Below are positions 7,910 to 17,741 of a DNA stretch of 52,817 nt, in pieces (the first letter of the stretch is position 1; every line of letters begins with the position of its first letter). A program made the position numbers and the translations under genes. The notes under the pieces were generated by a model. It was not told the DNA's origin and ran no database searches. It saw only the letters and a program-made list of their open reading frames with translations. Source of the stretch: Leptolyngbyaceae cyanobacterium SM1_4_3 (lineage in GTDB: Bacteria; Cyanobacteriota; Cyanobacteriia; Elainellales; Elainellaceae); the NCBI GenBank assembly GCA_012031415.1, contig JAAUTN010000011.1:1-52817 (forward strand), written 5' to 3'.

Positions 7910-8903
7910 TTATGATTCATGCTTGGTTACAATTCTTTGAATCTGAGCCGCTACTGCCTCTGGCTGTTCAACCATTGCCAGATGCCCACAGTCGGGAATT
8001 TCAACTACATTATTGCCACAGCACTCAAACGAGGTATGAAAACTGGCCAGGTGGCGAACGTATTGAGGTTCCATGATCGTATCCTGCGCCCCAGCAATGA
8101 AATAGACAGGCTGCTGTAGCCGAGAAACGACCTGCGGCAAACTGTGAACCTCTGCCTCGGTGGTTGAGTCTAACAGGGTTCCCAGAGCGGCTTCTGGGTG
8201 GGCCGCCACCCAGTCTAGCAGCCGTTGCTTACCCCAGTGACGTGACAACGGACGCGCTACGTTCATCCGCGACATCGGCAAATCGAGCAACGGCAAATAG
8301 CAAAGCCAGCGTGGACGCAACTTGACTAGCTGCTGTCCTGCTGCCCGAAATCGCTCAAACTCTTCTTTGAGATAGATGCCGCCCCCTGAATTCACGCAGA
8401 CGACCCCTCTAATTTTTGTGGCATCTGGTCAGCCGCCCACAGTGAGATGCTGCCTCCTAACGAATGCCCCACCAGCCAGACATTCGATATTTCAAGCTGC
8501 TCCAGCAAAACGGTCAAATCTTGCGCGTAAGCCGCTGGCGCATACCGAGATGTTGCGATCGCGTTCGGTTCTAGCACACTCGATTTAGTAGATGCATTGG
8601 AGGGACTGGGCTGAACCGAATCAGGCTGAATCGGGCGATCGGACTGAGCTAAACGCTCAACGACAGACATTTGTGGTAGCGAATTCTGATTTGGCGCACT
8701 AGAGGACCCAGTCTGTGAGCTACCAAATCCTCGCAAGTCATAGGATAAGCACTGATAGTGAGGCGATAGCTGCTGAATGGCAGGCTGCCAATATTCACGG
8801 CTCAGCAGCCAGCCGTGAACAAAACCAGGACAACAAAACTATCCCTGGGAGGAGTTAGCTCATAAGCATGGGGAACTCCCAGGACATCAACGGTTTTGAC
8901 CAT
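7910..8903 (-). pseudogene. Alpha/beta hydrolase, broken by two single-base frameshifts
   Basis: Read across two frame breaks, this is a 331-residue alpha/beta-hydrolase. It has the strand-3 HGW box, a DLRGFGSS segment, the nucleophile elbow GHSLGGS, the catalytic Asp in FIAGAQDTIM and the catalytic His in DCGHLAMVEQP, so the whole triad is intact. The first break is at the A-run 8821-8824 (one base short), the second near 8404-8407 (GGGG on the coding strand, one base short). The stretch between residues about 75 and 120 is low-complexity and Ser/Pro-rich. Start at 8903 is tentative. Both errors are one-base losses in runs, so miscalled bases are as likely as true decay. No substrate can be inferred. 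Confidence 0.8.
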
Positions 8904-8953
8904 ATCTCTATGGTATCTTGAAGCGCCCTAAAATCCAGTGCTTCTATATCGCT

Positions 8954-10324
8954 CTACTCATTCATGGTCTTGTAGGTTGCGACGGCGGAAGGCGAAATCC
9001 GATTGAGATACCGGAAAATCCAATACTTAAATACCGTATCCAAAATTACAGGGAAGGTGGCAATAAATAAGAAAATAAAGTCTCGGTTAGCAGGCAATCC
9101 TAAGTGCCTGGAAACTCCTTCCAGGATTACTTCCCACCCGTGCGGTGAGTGAAATCCAACAAAGGTGTCAGTTAGCAAAATGATAATAAAAGCTTTAGCG
9201 CTGTCGCTCAGCCCGTATACTAATTCATCAAAAAATGACTTTAAAACTTCAATCTCTCGCTTGCTAAAGTAGATAACGCCTGTAAAGGCAATTAAAGAGA
9301 TTAAATCAGAAAAAACATTTTTGATTGCATTAGAGCTTCTTTGTCGATATTCTTCCTCAATTTCAGCAGCCCTGTCTCGTAGTAGGTTGGCGATCGCCCC
9401 TTCAGAAACAGGTGGAGCTTTACCAATAAAGCTTTCAAATCTAATTCTTTCCTCATATCGATGCAGTTCATCCAGCGCCTCCTCTTCCATCTCCTCATTG
9501 AGGAAAACCTCAGCCTGCTCCTCATCTCGAAGCGAATCGACTAAAGGCCCGATGAGAAAATTTTTCGAGATTTGCTGAGTCAGCAGCGGAATAATAATTA
9601 ACAGCAGAATGAACCTTAATGAAATAACGGTTCTAGCCTTAGAGTTACGAAAGCTATCAACAACCTGCTCTTCAGCTTTAGGATCAAGTTCACGCTTAAT
9701 TCTATCGACCGTTCTTAAAATTGACCTGGGTAAAACTCCGGTTTTATCAGAAATGGATTCGCCATCGGTTGCCAGTTCTGGCTTAGACTGTTTTTTATCT
9801 GATTGATTTTGCGAATTGTTTTGATCCTCAAACCGCCTTGCTTGTCGCATCTTTACATCAGTGATCTGGGTAGATTCTGAAATTGAAATTAAGGAGGAAG
9901 CTTTTTGTCTCACAGAACTGTAACGAGCAATGACTTCATCTACAAGTCTGAGCTTCTTTAGGATAAGATTAGGTTTATCTATAATATTAATTGCCCGTAA
10001 GTCGGCAGTTTCTTCCAACTGAATTTCAGTGATTTTCTGATTAGAAACTTGCAAGATTGAACTGCTGGTCTTGAATTCCGTCAGCCTCACTTTTGCAATA
10101 TTTAAGTATTTCGTCAGTTCAGATTGAAAGTAGTCTTGTGCGCTTTTACTATAGGTGCCGTAGTCGGTTGATATTTTGCTGCCGCCAAAGTGAGCATCTT
10201 CGATAGCTTTGATTCTCAAAGCAGCTTCATAAGCCTCATCTAAGGCACGTTCTGGTGTTTTCAGGAGCCACTGACTAGCACCCTGCAAGTACCCTTTAAT
10301 CGTTGTTAGAAGAGATGTTTTCAT
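8954..10324 (-). CDS. pcxA: Proton extrusion protein PcxA (CemA/CotA family)
   Basis: A 456-residue membrane protein. The long, polar, partly coiled N-terminal half (about 1-230) starts MKTSLLTTIKGYLQGASQWL and contains an acidic linker. The C-terminal CemA domain has hydrophobic segments at about 233-252, 334-352, 375-395 and 420-440, with DTFVGFHSPHGWEVILEG and the ending FKYWIFRYLNRISPSAVATY typical of PcxA/CemA. In Synechocystis PcxA is needed for light-induced proton extrusion and helps inorganic carbon uptake; the plastid homologue CemA sits in the envelope. Single gene, divergent from the helicase-like gene. It is richer in A+T than its neighbours. Confidence 0.93.
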   Translation of the reverse strand: MKTSLLTTIKGYLQGASQWLLKTPERALDEAYEAALRIKAIEDAHFGGSKISTDYGTYSKSAQDYFQSELTKYLNIAKVRLTEFKTSSSILQVSNQKITEIQLEETADLRAINIIDKPNLILKKLRLVDEVIARYSSVRQKASSLISISESTQITDVKMRQARRFEDQNNSQNQSDKKQSKPELATDGESISDKTGVLPRSILRTVDRIKRELDPKAEEQVVDSFRNSKARTVISLRFILLLIIIPLLTQQISKNFLIGPLVDSLRDEEQAEVFLNEEMEEEALDELHRYEERIRFESFIGKAPPVSEGAIANLLRDRAAEIEEEYRQRSSNAIKNVFSDLISLIAFTGVIYFSKREIEVLKSFFDELVYGLSDSAKAFIIILLTDTFVGFHSPHGWEVILEGVSRHLGLPANRDFIFLFIATFPVILDTVFKYWIFRYLNRISPSAVATYKTMNE

Positions 10325-10548
10325 AGTGTGGCTTGGTGGGCACCTGGCACGTTTGCTAACATTTGATGCAAAAAATATTCAATTTTGTATCCAAACAATC
10401 CAATTTTGGTTTGCCTCAACATTTCGATGAACTTCAGGCTTAATAAACTGTGATAATGCCTAACTTATAATAGGTGCTGAAAACTCCCTACTATTTAAAG
10501 GTTAAGGTACGTAGTATCATATCAAATTCGCCTCTAGCCTCATCGGTC

Positions 10549-12675
10549 ATGACGGACTCTGTTTGGATTATTGGCTCAACCCGCAGTGGTAAGACAAGCC
10601 GCCTGATTGAGCAGTTTCAAGGCTTGGCGCAGGTGTTTGCGGAGCAACCTCATCCGCATCCGGTTCCCGCTATGCTGGTGTTTGCTGCTAATGGAGATAA
10701 CCGAATTGAACTGGCAGACCGAATTACGGTAGCCACTCAAGCTCAGTTTCCGTTTGATTCCACAACGCCGCTGGGTTTTTTTCAAAGTGAAGTTATTTTG
10801 TTTTGGCCATTACTGGCACAGCAATTAGATCTCAAGACGCAGTTTCCGCTGCGGTTGCGCCCAGAAACTGAGCAAGAATTGGCGACGCGGCTGTGGCGAC
10901 CTGAGCTAGAGGACGGCAGGCTCAGTCAGGAAGGCGTAAATGAATATTATCTGGTGCGGCGATCGCTAGATTTACTGCAACTAGCCGCGAGTGGAGGCAT
11001 TCCGACAGAAGACATCGCGAGTATTTTGAAGGATGGGTTAGCGGGGCAGGAAGGGGCGGCTGACCTGTGGGACTGCATTCAGGACGTGCTGCTGCGCTGG
11101 CAGGCGTGGTGCCTGGAACGGGGGCTACTGACCTACGGGATCATTTCTCAGCTTTACTGGCGCTATTTGCTGCCGCATCCAACCTATCAACAGCAGCTTA
11201 AACGTCGCTACCGAGCGATCGCTGCTGACGATGTAGACGAATATCCTGCGATCGCCCGTTTCCTCTTCGAGTTTTTGCTAGATCAGGGTATCCCTGGCGT
11301 GTTTAGCTACAACCCGAACGGTGCAATTCGCCTGGGGTTAGGTGCTGACCCTGAGTATCTATCTGGGCTAGCCGCCCGCTGTCAGGTTGAAATGCGATCG
11401 CCACAGCTACACAGCCTGGGCGCAACCTGGGGTGAAACGATGGTGAACTGGATTCAGGAACCGCTGTCGCTGCCAGAGTTGCCAGATTCTATCTATTCAA
11501 TTCAAACCACTTCCAGGGCACAACTGCTGCGTCAGACCGCAGAAGTCATTACTACCGCAATTCACTCCGGGCAGGTGCAGCCTCAGGAGGTAGCGGTGAT
11601 CGGTCCAGGTTTGGATGCGATCGCCCGTTACACATTGCGCGAAATATTGACCAGTCGGGCGATCGCTGTCGAGTCACTCAACGACCAGCAGCCGCTCAAC
11701 AGTTCCCCCATGATTCGTGCCCTGCTGACCCTGATGGCCTTTGTCTATCCAGGACTAGGGCACCTCATCAATCGCGATGCCGTTTCTGAAATGCTGGTGG
11801 TGCTAAGTCAGACTCCTTCCCTGGATACGGGGCGATCGGGACTCGACCTGGCAAAAATTGACCCCGTTCGTGCAGGGTTGCTGACTGACCATTGCTATCT
11901 ACCCGATGCCGAACAGCCTCGCCTGATTCCTGCTAACGCCTTTCCCCGTTGGGATCGGCTGGGTTATCAGGCAACTAGCTTCTACGCCGACCTGCTGCAA
12001 TGGGTCGAAACACAGCAACTCCAGCAGCAGCAACGCCTGATCCCCAATCCTGTTGTTCTACTCGATCGCGCCACCCAGCGCTTCCTGTCCGGCGGCAGCA
12101 ACTTGCCCTACGACCAGTTAGCTGCCCTGAGAGAGCTAATAGAAACCGCCCAACATTACTGGGAAGTAGACAATCGGCTGAGACAAGCTGATGCTGCGGG
12201 TTCTGCATCGAGTCGGGCAGATCCGGTATCTGCCAGCGTCGGGCACTTCATTCAGCTATTGCGCGATGGAACAATCACAGCAGACCCTTTCCCCGCCCGT
12301 CCAATCGGTCCAACCGGGCAAGCTGTCACCCTCGCAACAATTTTCCAATACCGTTCAAACCGTCGCTTTCACCGCTGGCAGTTTTGGCTTGACGCAGGTT
12401 CCGCCCTCTGGCTCACAGGTGGCGGTCCCCTCTTTGGCGCACCTCTATTCCTGCAATCCTGGTCAGGTCGTCCCTGGACAGCCGCTGAAGCCACCGAAGC
12501 CGATCAGCAACGCCTCCAGCGCCAAATCCTAGACCTGCTGGGGCGCGTAGGTGAACAGATTTACTTCTGCCACAGCGAACTAGCCACCAACGGGCAAGAG
12601 CAAAACGGACCGTTGCTCAGTCTGGCAAACTCTGCCACCGCTATTGCTCCTGAGTATGCGCTAGAAATAGGTTAA
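10549..12675 (+). CDS. Superfamily 1 helicase-like P-loop protein (UvrD/AddB-like, cyanobacterial)
   Basis: A 708-residue protein from ATG 10549; an upstream TTG at 10474 would add 25 residues with no family look. It opens MTDSVWIIGSTRSGKTSRL, a Walker A loop at 9-16. Near residue 225 the text AADDVDEYPAIARFLFEFLL matches the Walker B/motif II region of UvrD-type helicases. It is followed by GVFSYNPNGAIRLGLGAD in the place of motif III (GDDxQSIYxFRGA). Near 385-395 VAVIGPGLDAIARYTLREIL resembles the AddB/RecB motif before the second RecA domain. Later helicase motifs are not clear, so it may be a degraded or non-translocating relative. I recall homologues in databases as recombinase family proteins, but no function is proven. 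Confidence 0.65.
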   Translation: MTDSVWIIGSTRSGKTSRLIEQFQGLAQVFAEQPHPHPVPAMLVFAANGDNRIELADRITVATQAQFPFDSTTPLGFFQSEVILFWPLLAQQLDLKTQFPLRLRPETEQELATRLWRPELEDGRLSQEGVNEYYLVRRSLDLLQLAASGGIPTEDIASILKDGLAGQEGAADLWDCIQDVLLRWQAWCLERGLLTYGIISQLYWRYLLPHPTYQQQLKRRYRAIAADDVDEYPAIARFLFEFLLDQGIPGVFSYNPNGAIRLGLGADPEYLSGLAARCQVEMRSPQLHSLGATWGETMVNWIQEPLSLPELPDSIYSIQTTSRAQLLRQTAEVITTAIHSGQVQPQEVAVIGPGLDAIARYTLREILTSRAIAVESLNDQQPLNSSPMIRALLTLMAFVYPGLGHLINRDAVSEMLVVLSQTPSLDTGRSGLDLAKIDPVRAGLLTDHCYLPDAEQPRLIPANAFPRWDRLGYQATSFYADLLQWVETQQLQQQQRLIPNPVVLLDRATQRFLSGGSNLPYDQLAALRELIETAQHYWEVDNRLRQADAAGSASSRADPVSASVGHFIQLLRDGTITADPFPARPIGPTGQAVTLATIFQYRSNRRFHRWQFWLDAGSALWLTGGGPLFGAPLFLQSWSGRPWTAAEATEADQQRLQRQILDLLGRVGEQIYFCHSELATNGQEQNGPLLSLANSATAIAPEYALEIG

Positions 12676-12975
12676 ACATAAGAGCCAGCAGCCCCTTGCT
12701 ACCCACCGATGCGAAGCGCGTTATGCCACCCATTCAAAGACTCTTGCGGAGGGGGTCTGGGGGACGCGCTTCGTCCCCCAGTGGGGGGTTGGGCGCAAAG
12801 CCCCCCAAAAGTCTTGGCTATCAACCAGAGATTCTGAAAAACAGAAATTTTAATGAGTAAAAATTTCTTCATCCCTCCATTGCCGCCTCTGCTGCCATCT
12901 GTATAATGTCAGGATGTCCTCTAGGAGGAATAGCACAGCATCCGGTAAAATCGCTTCAGCGAGTCAAGATAAATC
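12676..12975. other. 300-base intergenic region with G/C-rich hairpins upstream of coaD
   Basis: No gene is seen. Bases about 12748-12822 form strong nested inverted repeats: GGGGGACG pairs with CGTCCCCC, and GGGGGGTTGGG is followed by AAAGCCCCCC. This is a dispersed repeat or terminator after the helicase-like gene. The distal 80 bases should hold the coaD promoter and leader, including TCTAGGAGGAATAG near 12918. Confidence 0.5.
12748..12808. repeat. G/C-rich nested inverted repeat
   Basis: CTGGGGGACG at 12758-12767 and CGTCCCCCAG at 12772-12781 form a perfect ten-pair stem around a four-base loop. A second block GGGGGGTTGGGCGCAAAGCCCCCC follows at about 12783-12806. Together they could terminate transcription of the upstream gene in either orientation. 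Confidence 0.65.
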
Positions 12976-13539
12976 GTGATTGCAGTGTATCCTGGTAGTT
13001 TCGATCCGATTACATTGGGTCATTTGGACATCATTGAGCGCGGCTGTCAGCTCTTTGAGCAGGTGATTGTATTAGTATCGACAAATCCTAATAAAACACC
13101 GCTGTTTTCGGCGCAGAAGCGGATAGAGCAGATTAGCTGGTCTACCCGTCATCTGCCCAACGTTGAAGTCGATAGCTTTGATGGTTTAACTGTAACCTAT
13201 GCAAAAGTGCGAAAAGCTGGGGTGCTGTTGCGGGGTCTTCGAGTCCTTTCTGATTTTGAAAAGGAACTCCAGATGGCTCATACGAACAAAACGCTCTCAG
13301 ATGACGTTGAAACCGTTTTTCTAGCCACTTCAAACGAGTACAGCTTTCTGAGTAGCAGCCTAGTTAAAGAAATCGCCAGGTTTGGTGGTCCTGTAGATCA
13401 TCTTGTCCCTCAACCCGTTGCCCTGGATATCCATCAATGTTACGCCAAGACTCCGACCGTATTAGCCCCGACCGTAGCGGAACTACCCCCCACACCGGAG
13501 TCTCCGCTGGGGGTTCCTACGGAGATGCAGCCCGAATAG
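12976..13539 (+). CDS. coaD: Phosphopantetheine adenylyltransferase CoaD
   Basis: A 187-residue nucleotidyltransferase of the CoaD family, starting at GTG 12976. [20 protein letters not shown] holds the T/HxGH motif (TLGH at 13-16). [39 protein letters not shown] and the C-terminal [13 protein letters not shown] (ISSTxxR-type motif) complete the active site. It makes dephospho-CoA from 4'-phosphopantetheine and ATP in the cytoplasm. The enzyme is normally about 160 residues. Here the last 25-30 residues are a Pro/Thr-rich tail encoded by a DNA repeat that also underlies the start of the next gene. The tail is probably not functional. Confidence 0.95.
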   Translation: MIAVYPGSFDPITLGHLDIIERGCQLFEQVIVLVSTNPNKTPLFSAQKRIEQISWSTRHLPNVEVDSFDGLTVTYAKVRKAGVLLRGLRVLSDFEKELQMAHTNKTLSDDVETVFLATSNEYSFLSSSLVKEIARFGGPVDHLVPQPVALDIHQCYAKTPTVLAPTVAELPPTPESPLGVPTEMQPE

Positions 13540-14180
13540 GAGGCATTGACATTCAGCGAGAACTGAACAAGCTGGAAGAGATGATTCTCGATAGTCCCCG
13601 CATTCCTCTTAGCAGACGCACTCTCGTAGATGAAGAGCAATTGCTCGACCAGCTTGACCTGATTCGGCTAAATTTACCAACAGCGTTTCAAGAAGCGGCA
13701 GAGGTTGTTCATCACAAGGAGGAGTTGCTGTCAGAAGCGGAGCAGTACGCCCAGGAAATTTTGGAAACGGCAGAGCGACGAGCCGCTCAAATTTTAGATG
13801 AGATGGGGCTACTCCGGCAGGCGGAACTAGAAGCACAGCAGATTCGACAGCGGGTGCAGCAGGAATGTGAAACTGCTCAAGAGCAAACAATGGCAGACAT
13901 TGAGCGAATGCGCCGTCAAGCTCAGCAAGAATTAGAGGAAATGCGCCGACGGGCGATCGCCGAATCCGAAGAGATCCAGCAGGGCGCAGACGACTACGCC
14001 GATCGCGTCCTCAAAGAGATGGAGCAGCAGCTTAGCGACATGATCCGCGTGATTCGCAACGGTCGCCAACAGCTTCAGCCAGAACCACCGCCCCAAAAGC
14101 CGCGTGATAGCGCCACTCCGTCGGTAAATCGCTCATCGCAAGCTACAAAATCTCCGTCAGAGCGCTCGAAAAGCCAATAG
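13437..14180 (+). CDS. Coiled-coil protein, ATP synthase subunit B/DivIVA-like, cyanobacterial
   Basis: A 247-residue protein with a long charged coiled coil from about 75 to 210 (repeats of [21 protein letters not shown] and [18 protein letters not shown]). It is preceded by the conserved block [44 protein letters not shown]. No membrane segment is present. Related cyanobacterial proteins are labelled F0 subunit B-like, but the true ATP synthase b subunit has an N-terminal helix in the membrane, so this is something else. ATG 13437 overlaps coaD by 103 bases in another frame. The conserved part begins near 13545, right after AGGAGG (13538-13543), so the first 36 residues may be repeat-derived or untranslated. 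It runs directly into proS. Confidence 0.75.
   Translation: MLRQDSDRISPDRSGTTPHTGVSAGGSYGDAARIGGIDIQRELNKLEEMILDSPRIPLSRRTLVDEEQLLDQLDLIRLNLPTAFQEAAEVVHHKEELLSEAEQYAQEILETAERRAAQILDEMGLLRQAELEAQQIRQRVQQECETAQEQTMADIERMRRQAQQELEEMRRRAIAESEEIQQGADDYADRVLKEMEQQLSDMIRVIRNGRQQLQPEPPPQKPRDSATPSVNRSSQATKSPSERSKSQ
13470..13526. repeat. Repeat element inside the coaD/coiled-coil overlap
   Basis: CCACACCGGAGTCTCCGCTGGGGGTTCCTACGGAGATGC-like text, of which CTACGGAGATGC recurs at 889-900 (CCTACGGAGATGCC) and in altered form near 49033. It supplies codons to two overlapping reading frames, the CoaD tail and the N-terminus of the coiled-coil protein. Confidence 0.55.
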
Positions 14181-14221
14181 TCTAGACTGCTGTAGGAAGA
14201 CAATTTGTAGGAAAGTAAACC

Positions 14222-16027
14222 ATGCGGCTGTCACAGATGTTTTTTTTAACCCTGCGGGAAGATCCGGCAGAGGCAGAAATTCCCAGTCACAAGCTGCTGC
14301 TGCGGGCGGGCTATATGCGGCGAATCGGCAGTGGTCTTTATGCCTACCTACCGTTGCTGTGGCGTGTCCTTAAAAAAGTTTCACAAATTGTCCGGGAAGA
14401 AATGGACGCTGCCGGGGCGCAGGAGTGTCTGTTGACTCAGCTACAGCCGTCAGAGCTATGGCGTGAATCGGGACGGTGGGATACTTACACCAAAGCCGAA
14501 GGCATTATGTTTGCCCTCAAAGATCGACAGGATCGTGAATTGGGGCTAGGCCCAACCCATGAAGAAGTGGTGACGGCGATCGCCCGTGACATGATTCGCT
14601 CTTACCGCCAGTTGCCCGTTAACCTTTATCAGATTCAGAGTAAATTTCGGGATGAGATTCGCCCCCGGTTTGGCTTGATGCGCGGGCGAGAATTCATCAT
14701 GAAAGATGCCTACTCCTTTGACCTGGATGAGGCAGGCATGAAACAGTCCTACGAAAAGATGTATCACGCCTACAACAATATCTTTCGGCGATCGGGGCTA
14801 GCATTTCGAGCGGTGGAGGCAGATTCCGGGGCGATCGGCGGCTCCGGCTCCCAAGAATTTATGATTCTGGCAGACGCAGGTGAAGACGAAGTTCTCTACA
14901 CCGAGGACGGTAAATATTCTGCCAACGTCGAAAAAGCAGTCTCCCTGCCGCCCGATGCCGAACCTTCTGCCTTTAAAAAATACGAGAAACTAGATACCCC
15001 TGGAACGCCCACCATCGCTACCCTCTGCGACTTCCTCAAGTGTTCAGCCACACAAATTGTTAAGAATGTGCTTTACCAGGTGACATACAACAACGGCATG
15101 AACGTTTTGGTGTTGGTCAGCATTCGGGGGGATCAGGATGTTAACGAGGTGAAGTTGCAGAATGAACTGGTTAAACAGGCAGACCAGTACGGCGGCGAAA
15201 CGGTCATTGCGCTAACCGTTCCCGATGCCGAAGCACAGCAAAAGTGGGCTGCGAAACCGTTGCCACTGGGCTATATTGCTCCTGACCTGAGTGACGATTA
15301 CATTCAGCCGTCTAAAAGTTTGGCACCCAAATTTCTGCGAATGGTAGACCCAACCGCAGTGGAGCTGAAAAACTTTGCTACGGGCGCAAATGAATCGGGT
15401 CATCATGTCGTTGGAGCCAATTGGGGAGAGCAGTTCCAGCTTTCGAAGCTGGTTGTGGATTTGAGGAAAGCTCAGGCAGGCGATCGCGCCCTCCACAACC
15501 CCAGCCAAACGCTCAAAAGCGCCAGAGGCATTGAGGTAGGACACATTTTCCAGCTTGGGCTAGAGTATTCTAAATCGATGGGCGCGACCTACACCAACGA
15601 GCAGGGTGAACCCGCCCTAATGTACATGGGCTGCTATGGCGTGGGTGTGTCTCGACTGGCACAGGCTGCTGTTGAGCAATCCTATGACAAAGATGGAATT
15701 ATCTGGCCGGTGGCGATCGCCCCCTACCATGCGATCGTTGTCATCCCCAACGTCACCGACGCTAATCAGGTGCAGACCGCCGAAAAGCTATATGCCGACC
15801 TCAATCAAGCTGGCGTAGAAACCTTGCTTGACGACCGTGACGAACGAGCCGGGGTGAAATTCAAAGATGCTGACCTGGTAGGCATTCCATTTCGGATTGT
15901 GACAGGGCGATCGCTCCAGTCTGGCAAAGTTGAAGTGGTCAAACGCGCTACCCGCGAATCTCAAGAAATCGTCCTGGAGCAGGTATTGCCGACCCTAAAA
16001 CAGTGGATTGCTGAAGCCATCTCTTAA
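14222..16027 (+). CDS. proS: Prolyl-tRNA synthetase
   Basis: A 601-residue class II synthetase of the bacterial ProS type. [20 protein letters not shown] is the standard start. Motif 1 lies around [20 protein letters not shown]. Motif 2 follows, with [16 protein letters not shown] and [25 protein letters not shown]. The inserted YbaK-like editing domain spans about 225-400, and motif 3 is [15 protein letters not shown] near 480. The C-terminal anticodon-binding domain starts near 505 ([13 protein letters not shown]). It charges tRNA-Pro in the cytoplasm. A GTAGGAAAG lies 7-8 bases before the ATG. It follows the coiled-coil gene by 41 bases and precedes the DUF2993 gene by 6, so an operon is likely. 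Confidence 0.97.
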   Translation: MRLSQMFFLTLREDPAEAEIPSHKLLLRAGYMRRIGSGLYAYLPLLWRVLKKVSQIVREEMDAAGAQECLLTQLQPSELWRESGRWDTYTKAEGIMFALKDRQDRELGLGPTHEEVVTAIARDMIRSYRQLPVNLYQIQSKFRDEIRPRFGLMRGREFIMKDAYSFDLDEAGMKQSYEKMYHAYNNIFRRSGLAFRAVEADSGAIGGSGSQEFMILADAGEDEVLYTEDGKYSANVEKAVSLPPDAEPSAFKKYEKLDTPGTPTIATLCDFLKCSATQIVKNVLYQVTYNNGMNVLVLVSIRGDQDVNEVKLQNELVKQADQYGGETVIALTVPDAEAQQKWAAKPLPLGYIAPDLSDDYIQPSKSLAPKFLRMVDPTAVELKNFATGANESGHHVVGANWGEQFQLSKLVVDLRKAQAGDRALHNPSQTLKSARGIEVGHIFQLGLEYSKSMGATYTNEQGEPALMYMGCYGVGVSRLAQAAVEQSYDKDGIIWPVAIAPYHAIVVIPNVTDANQVQTAEKLYADLNQAGVETLLDDRDERAGVKFKDADLVGIPFRIVTGRSLQSGKVEVVKRATRESQEIVLEQVLPTLKQWIAEAIS

Positions 16028-16033
16028 TTCAAC

Positions 16034-16849
16034 ATGGAATTTTTCACAGTTCTGCTGTCTGGACTACTGGGCATTCTTGCCCCAGCAGGTTTAATCATCG
16101 ATAGTGTGGCTGAAAATGCCATCCGCGATCAGCTCGAAGACGTTGAGCAGCTAGAAGTTCGGGTAGATAACGCACCCAGCTATCAGATCCTACAGGGCAG
16201 AGTTCAGCGAGTCAGAATTGCCGGACGCGGACTCTTTCCTATAGAAGGGGTACGAATCGATACACTAGAACTAGAGACAGATGCGATCGCCCTTGATCCC
16301 AATCGTCTCCAGGAAGGACAGTCTGCCCTGGAACAGCCTTTACAAGCGGGAATTCGGCTGGTGCTGAAGTCGGCAGACTTGAATCAGGCTTTGCAGTCCC
16401 CTGAAATTACCGAACGATTACGCGACCTTAGCCTCAATCTCGTTAGCCGCTCAAGAGCCGAGCAGTTGCAGCGCTACGACTTTATCGACCCGCAGATAGA
16501 ATTTTTAGAGGGACACCCCACAGGAAACGTTTCCCCTCGTCTACGGGTTCAGGTCATCTTACGGGAACAAGAAGCCCAGGAAGATTTGCAGATTATTGCA
16601 GAACTTGGGTTAAAAGCGATCTCAGCTCAACAAATTCAAATTGTCGAGCCAACCATTAGCGCCAATGGGGAACCCGTTCCTCAAGCGCTGATTCAGCCGT
16701 TGATTGATGGCATCAACCAGCAGCTAAACCTCGGCAGTTTAGAAACTTTTGGTATCACAGCCCGACTTCTACAATTAGAGGTAAACCCTGAGTCCTTAAG
16801 TCTGGCTGCATTCATTCGGGTTGAGCCAGCCCAAAACTCCGGAAACTAA
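16034..16849 (+). CDS. DUF2993 (LmeA-type) putative phospholipid-binding protein
   Basis: A 271-residue protein with a hydrophobic N-terminus (MEFFTVLLSGLLGILAPAGLIIDSVAENA) that suggests export or membrane attachment. The DUF2993 body contains QLEDVEQLEVRVDNAPSYQILQGRVQRVRIAGRG. Repeated short beta-strand segments follow, with the C-terminal LNLGSLETFGITARLLQLEVNPESL. Actinobacterial LmeA of this fold binds phosphoinositides and works in lipomannan elongation; the cyanobacterial role is unknown. It starts six bases after proS and is probably cotranscribed. Confidence 0.8.
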   Translation: MEFFTVLLSGLLGILAPAGLIIDSVAENAIRDQLEDVEQLEVRVDNAPSYQILQGRVQRVRIAGRGLFPIEGVRIDTLELETDAIALDPNRLQEGQSALEQPLQAGIRLVLKSADLNQALQSPEITERLRDLSLNLVSRSRAEQLQRYDFIDPQIEFLEGHPTGNVSPRLRVQVILREQEAQEDLQIIAELGLKAISAQQIQIVEPTISANGEPVPQALIQPLIDGINQQLNLGSLETFGITARLLQLEVNPESLSLAAFIRVEPAQNSGN

Positions 16850-16954
16850 CTCGGTGCCGCTGTAGTTACAAAGCCGAGATGAATTCAACCCCTTTTGAGT
16901 CAAATCAGGGTTCCCTCACCTTTCACGCTGTCCGTTATCCAGGAGGAACCTGCT

Positions 16955-17710
16955 ATGCGTGATCACCAGTCAGATTCAGACTTTCAGCCAAATCCGCTGC
17001 CAGAGGCAACGGACCTGCATCAGCCAGAAGTGGACTTGTTGCCTGAGAGCAAACCTTCCCGCCGCATACCCATTGGACTGTTTGCAGGAATATCTGCCGT
17101 TCTCGTACTGACGGGTAGCGCTACAGCCTGGTGGACATGGAACTTTGCAGCCAGAAATGCTGATCCTAATAAAACGGCTCCTGCTACGGTGCAGCCTTCT
17201 CCGGTAGAGCCACCTGTAACGAACATCCCGACAGAATCGCCTGCCGCTCAAGTGCCCGATCCGCAGCCCAGTAGCCCTGTCGAAGAGCAAACAGCCGAAG
17301 TTTATTGGCTGGACGTTAATGCTGAGCAGCTAGAACTAGTCGCCACTCCCGTTTCCCTGCCAACCGATCAACCGGATGAAGCACTGAAAGTAGTATTTGA
17401 AAATCTGCTGCAAGGGCCCAGCGAACCAGCCGCTTTTTCTGAAATTCCTGAGGGTACTGAACTGCGAGAGGTGACGGTCGAGAGTGATGGAGTTCACATT
17501 GACCTGTCCGAAAGCTTTACCGTCGGCGGCGGTAGTGCCTCCATGACGGGCAGGTTGGGGCAAATTGTTTACACTGCTACTAGCCTTGAACCGGAAGCTA
17601 AGGTTTGGATCTCAGTAGAAGGAGAACCATTAGAGGTATTGGGCGGAGAGGGACTGATCGTTGACCAGCCGATGACCCGCGATGATTTTGAGCAGAATTT
17701 TGCTCTTTGA
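16955..17710 (+). CDS. GerMN domain-containing membrane-anchored protein
   Basis: A 251-residue protein. ATG 16955 follows AGGAGG (16941-16946) at good spacing; an upstream in-frame start at 16895 is unneeded. A short acidic N-terminus leads to one membrane helix (about 36-56, IPIGLFAGISAVLVLTGSATAWW). A Pro/Thr/Glu-rich linker then leads to a C-terminal GerMN domain (about 120-240) with DEALKVVFENLLQGPSEPAAF, GVHIDLSESFTVGGGSASMTGR and LGQIVYTATSL. GerMN domains occur in spore-coat GerM and in cell-wall-associated proteins and may bind peptidoglycan or protein partners. In cyanobacteria the function is unestablished; location is probably periplasmic. Confidence 0.85.
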   Translation: MRDHQSDSDFQPNPLPEATDLHQPEVDLLPESKPSRRIPIGLFAGISAVLVLTGSATAWWTWNFAARNADPNKTAPATVQPSPVEPPVTNIPTESPAAQVPDPQPSSPVEEQTAEVYWLDVNAEQLELVATPVSLPTDQPDEALKVVFENLLQGPSEPAAFSEIPEGTELREVTVESDGVHIDLSESFTVGGGSASMTGRLGQIVYTATSLEPEAKVWISVEGEPLEVLGGEGLIVDQPMTRDDFEQNFAL

Positions 17711-17741
17711 GGGGTAATCGAGAAGTAGTCGGCAGTAGACA

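Noticed and set aside
12190-12532. Plus-strand frame inside the helicase-like gene
   Set aside because: Another reading frame of the same gene; its translation lacks any motif.
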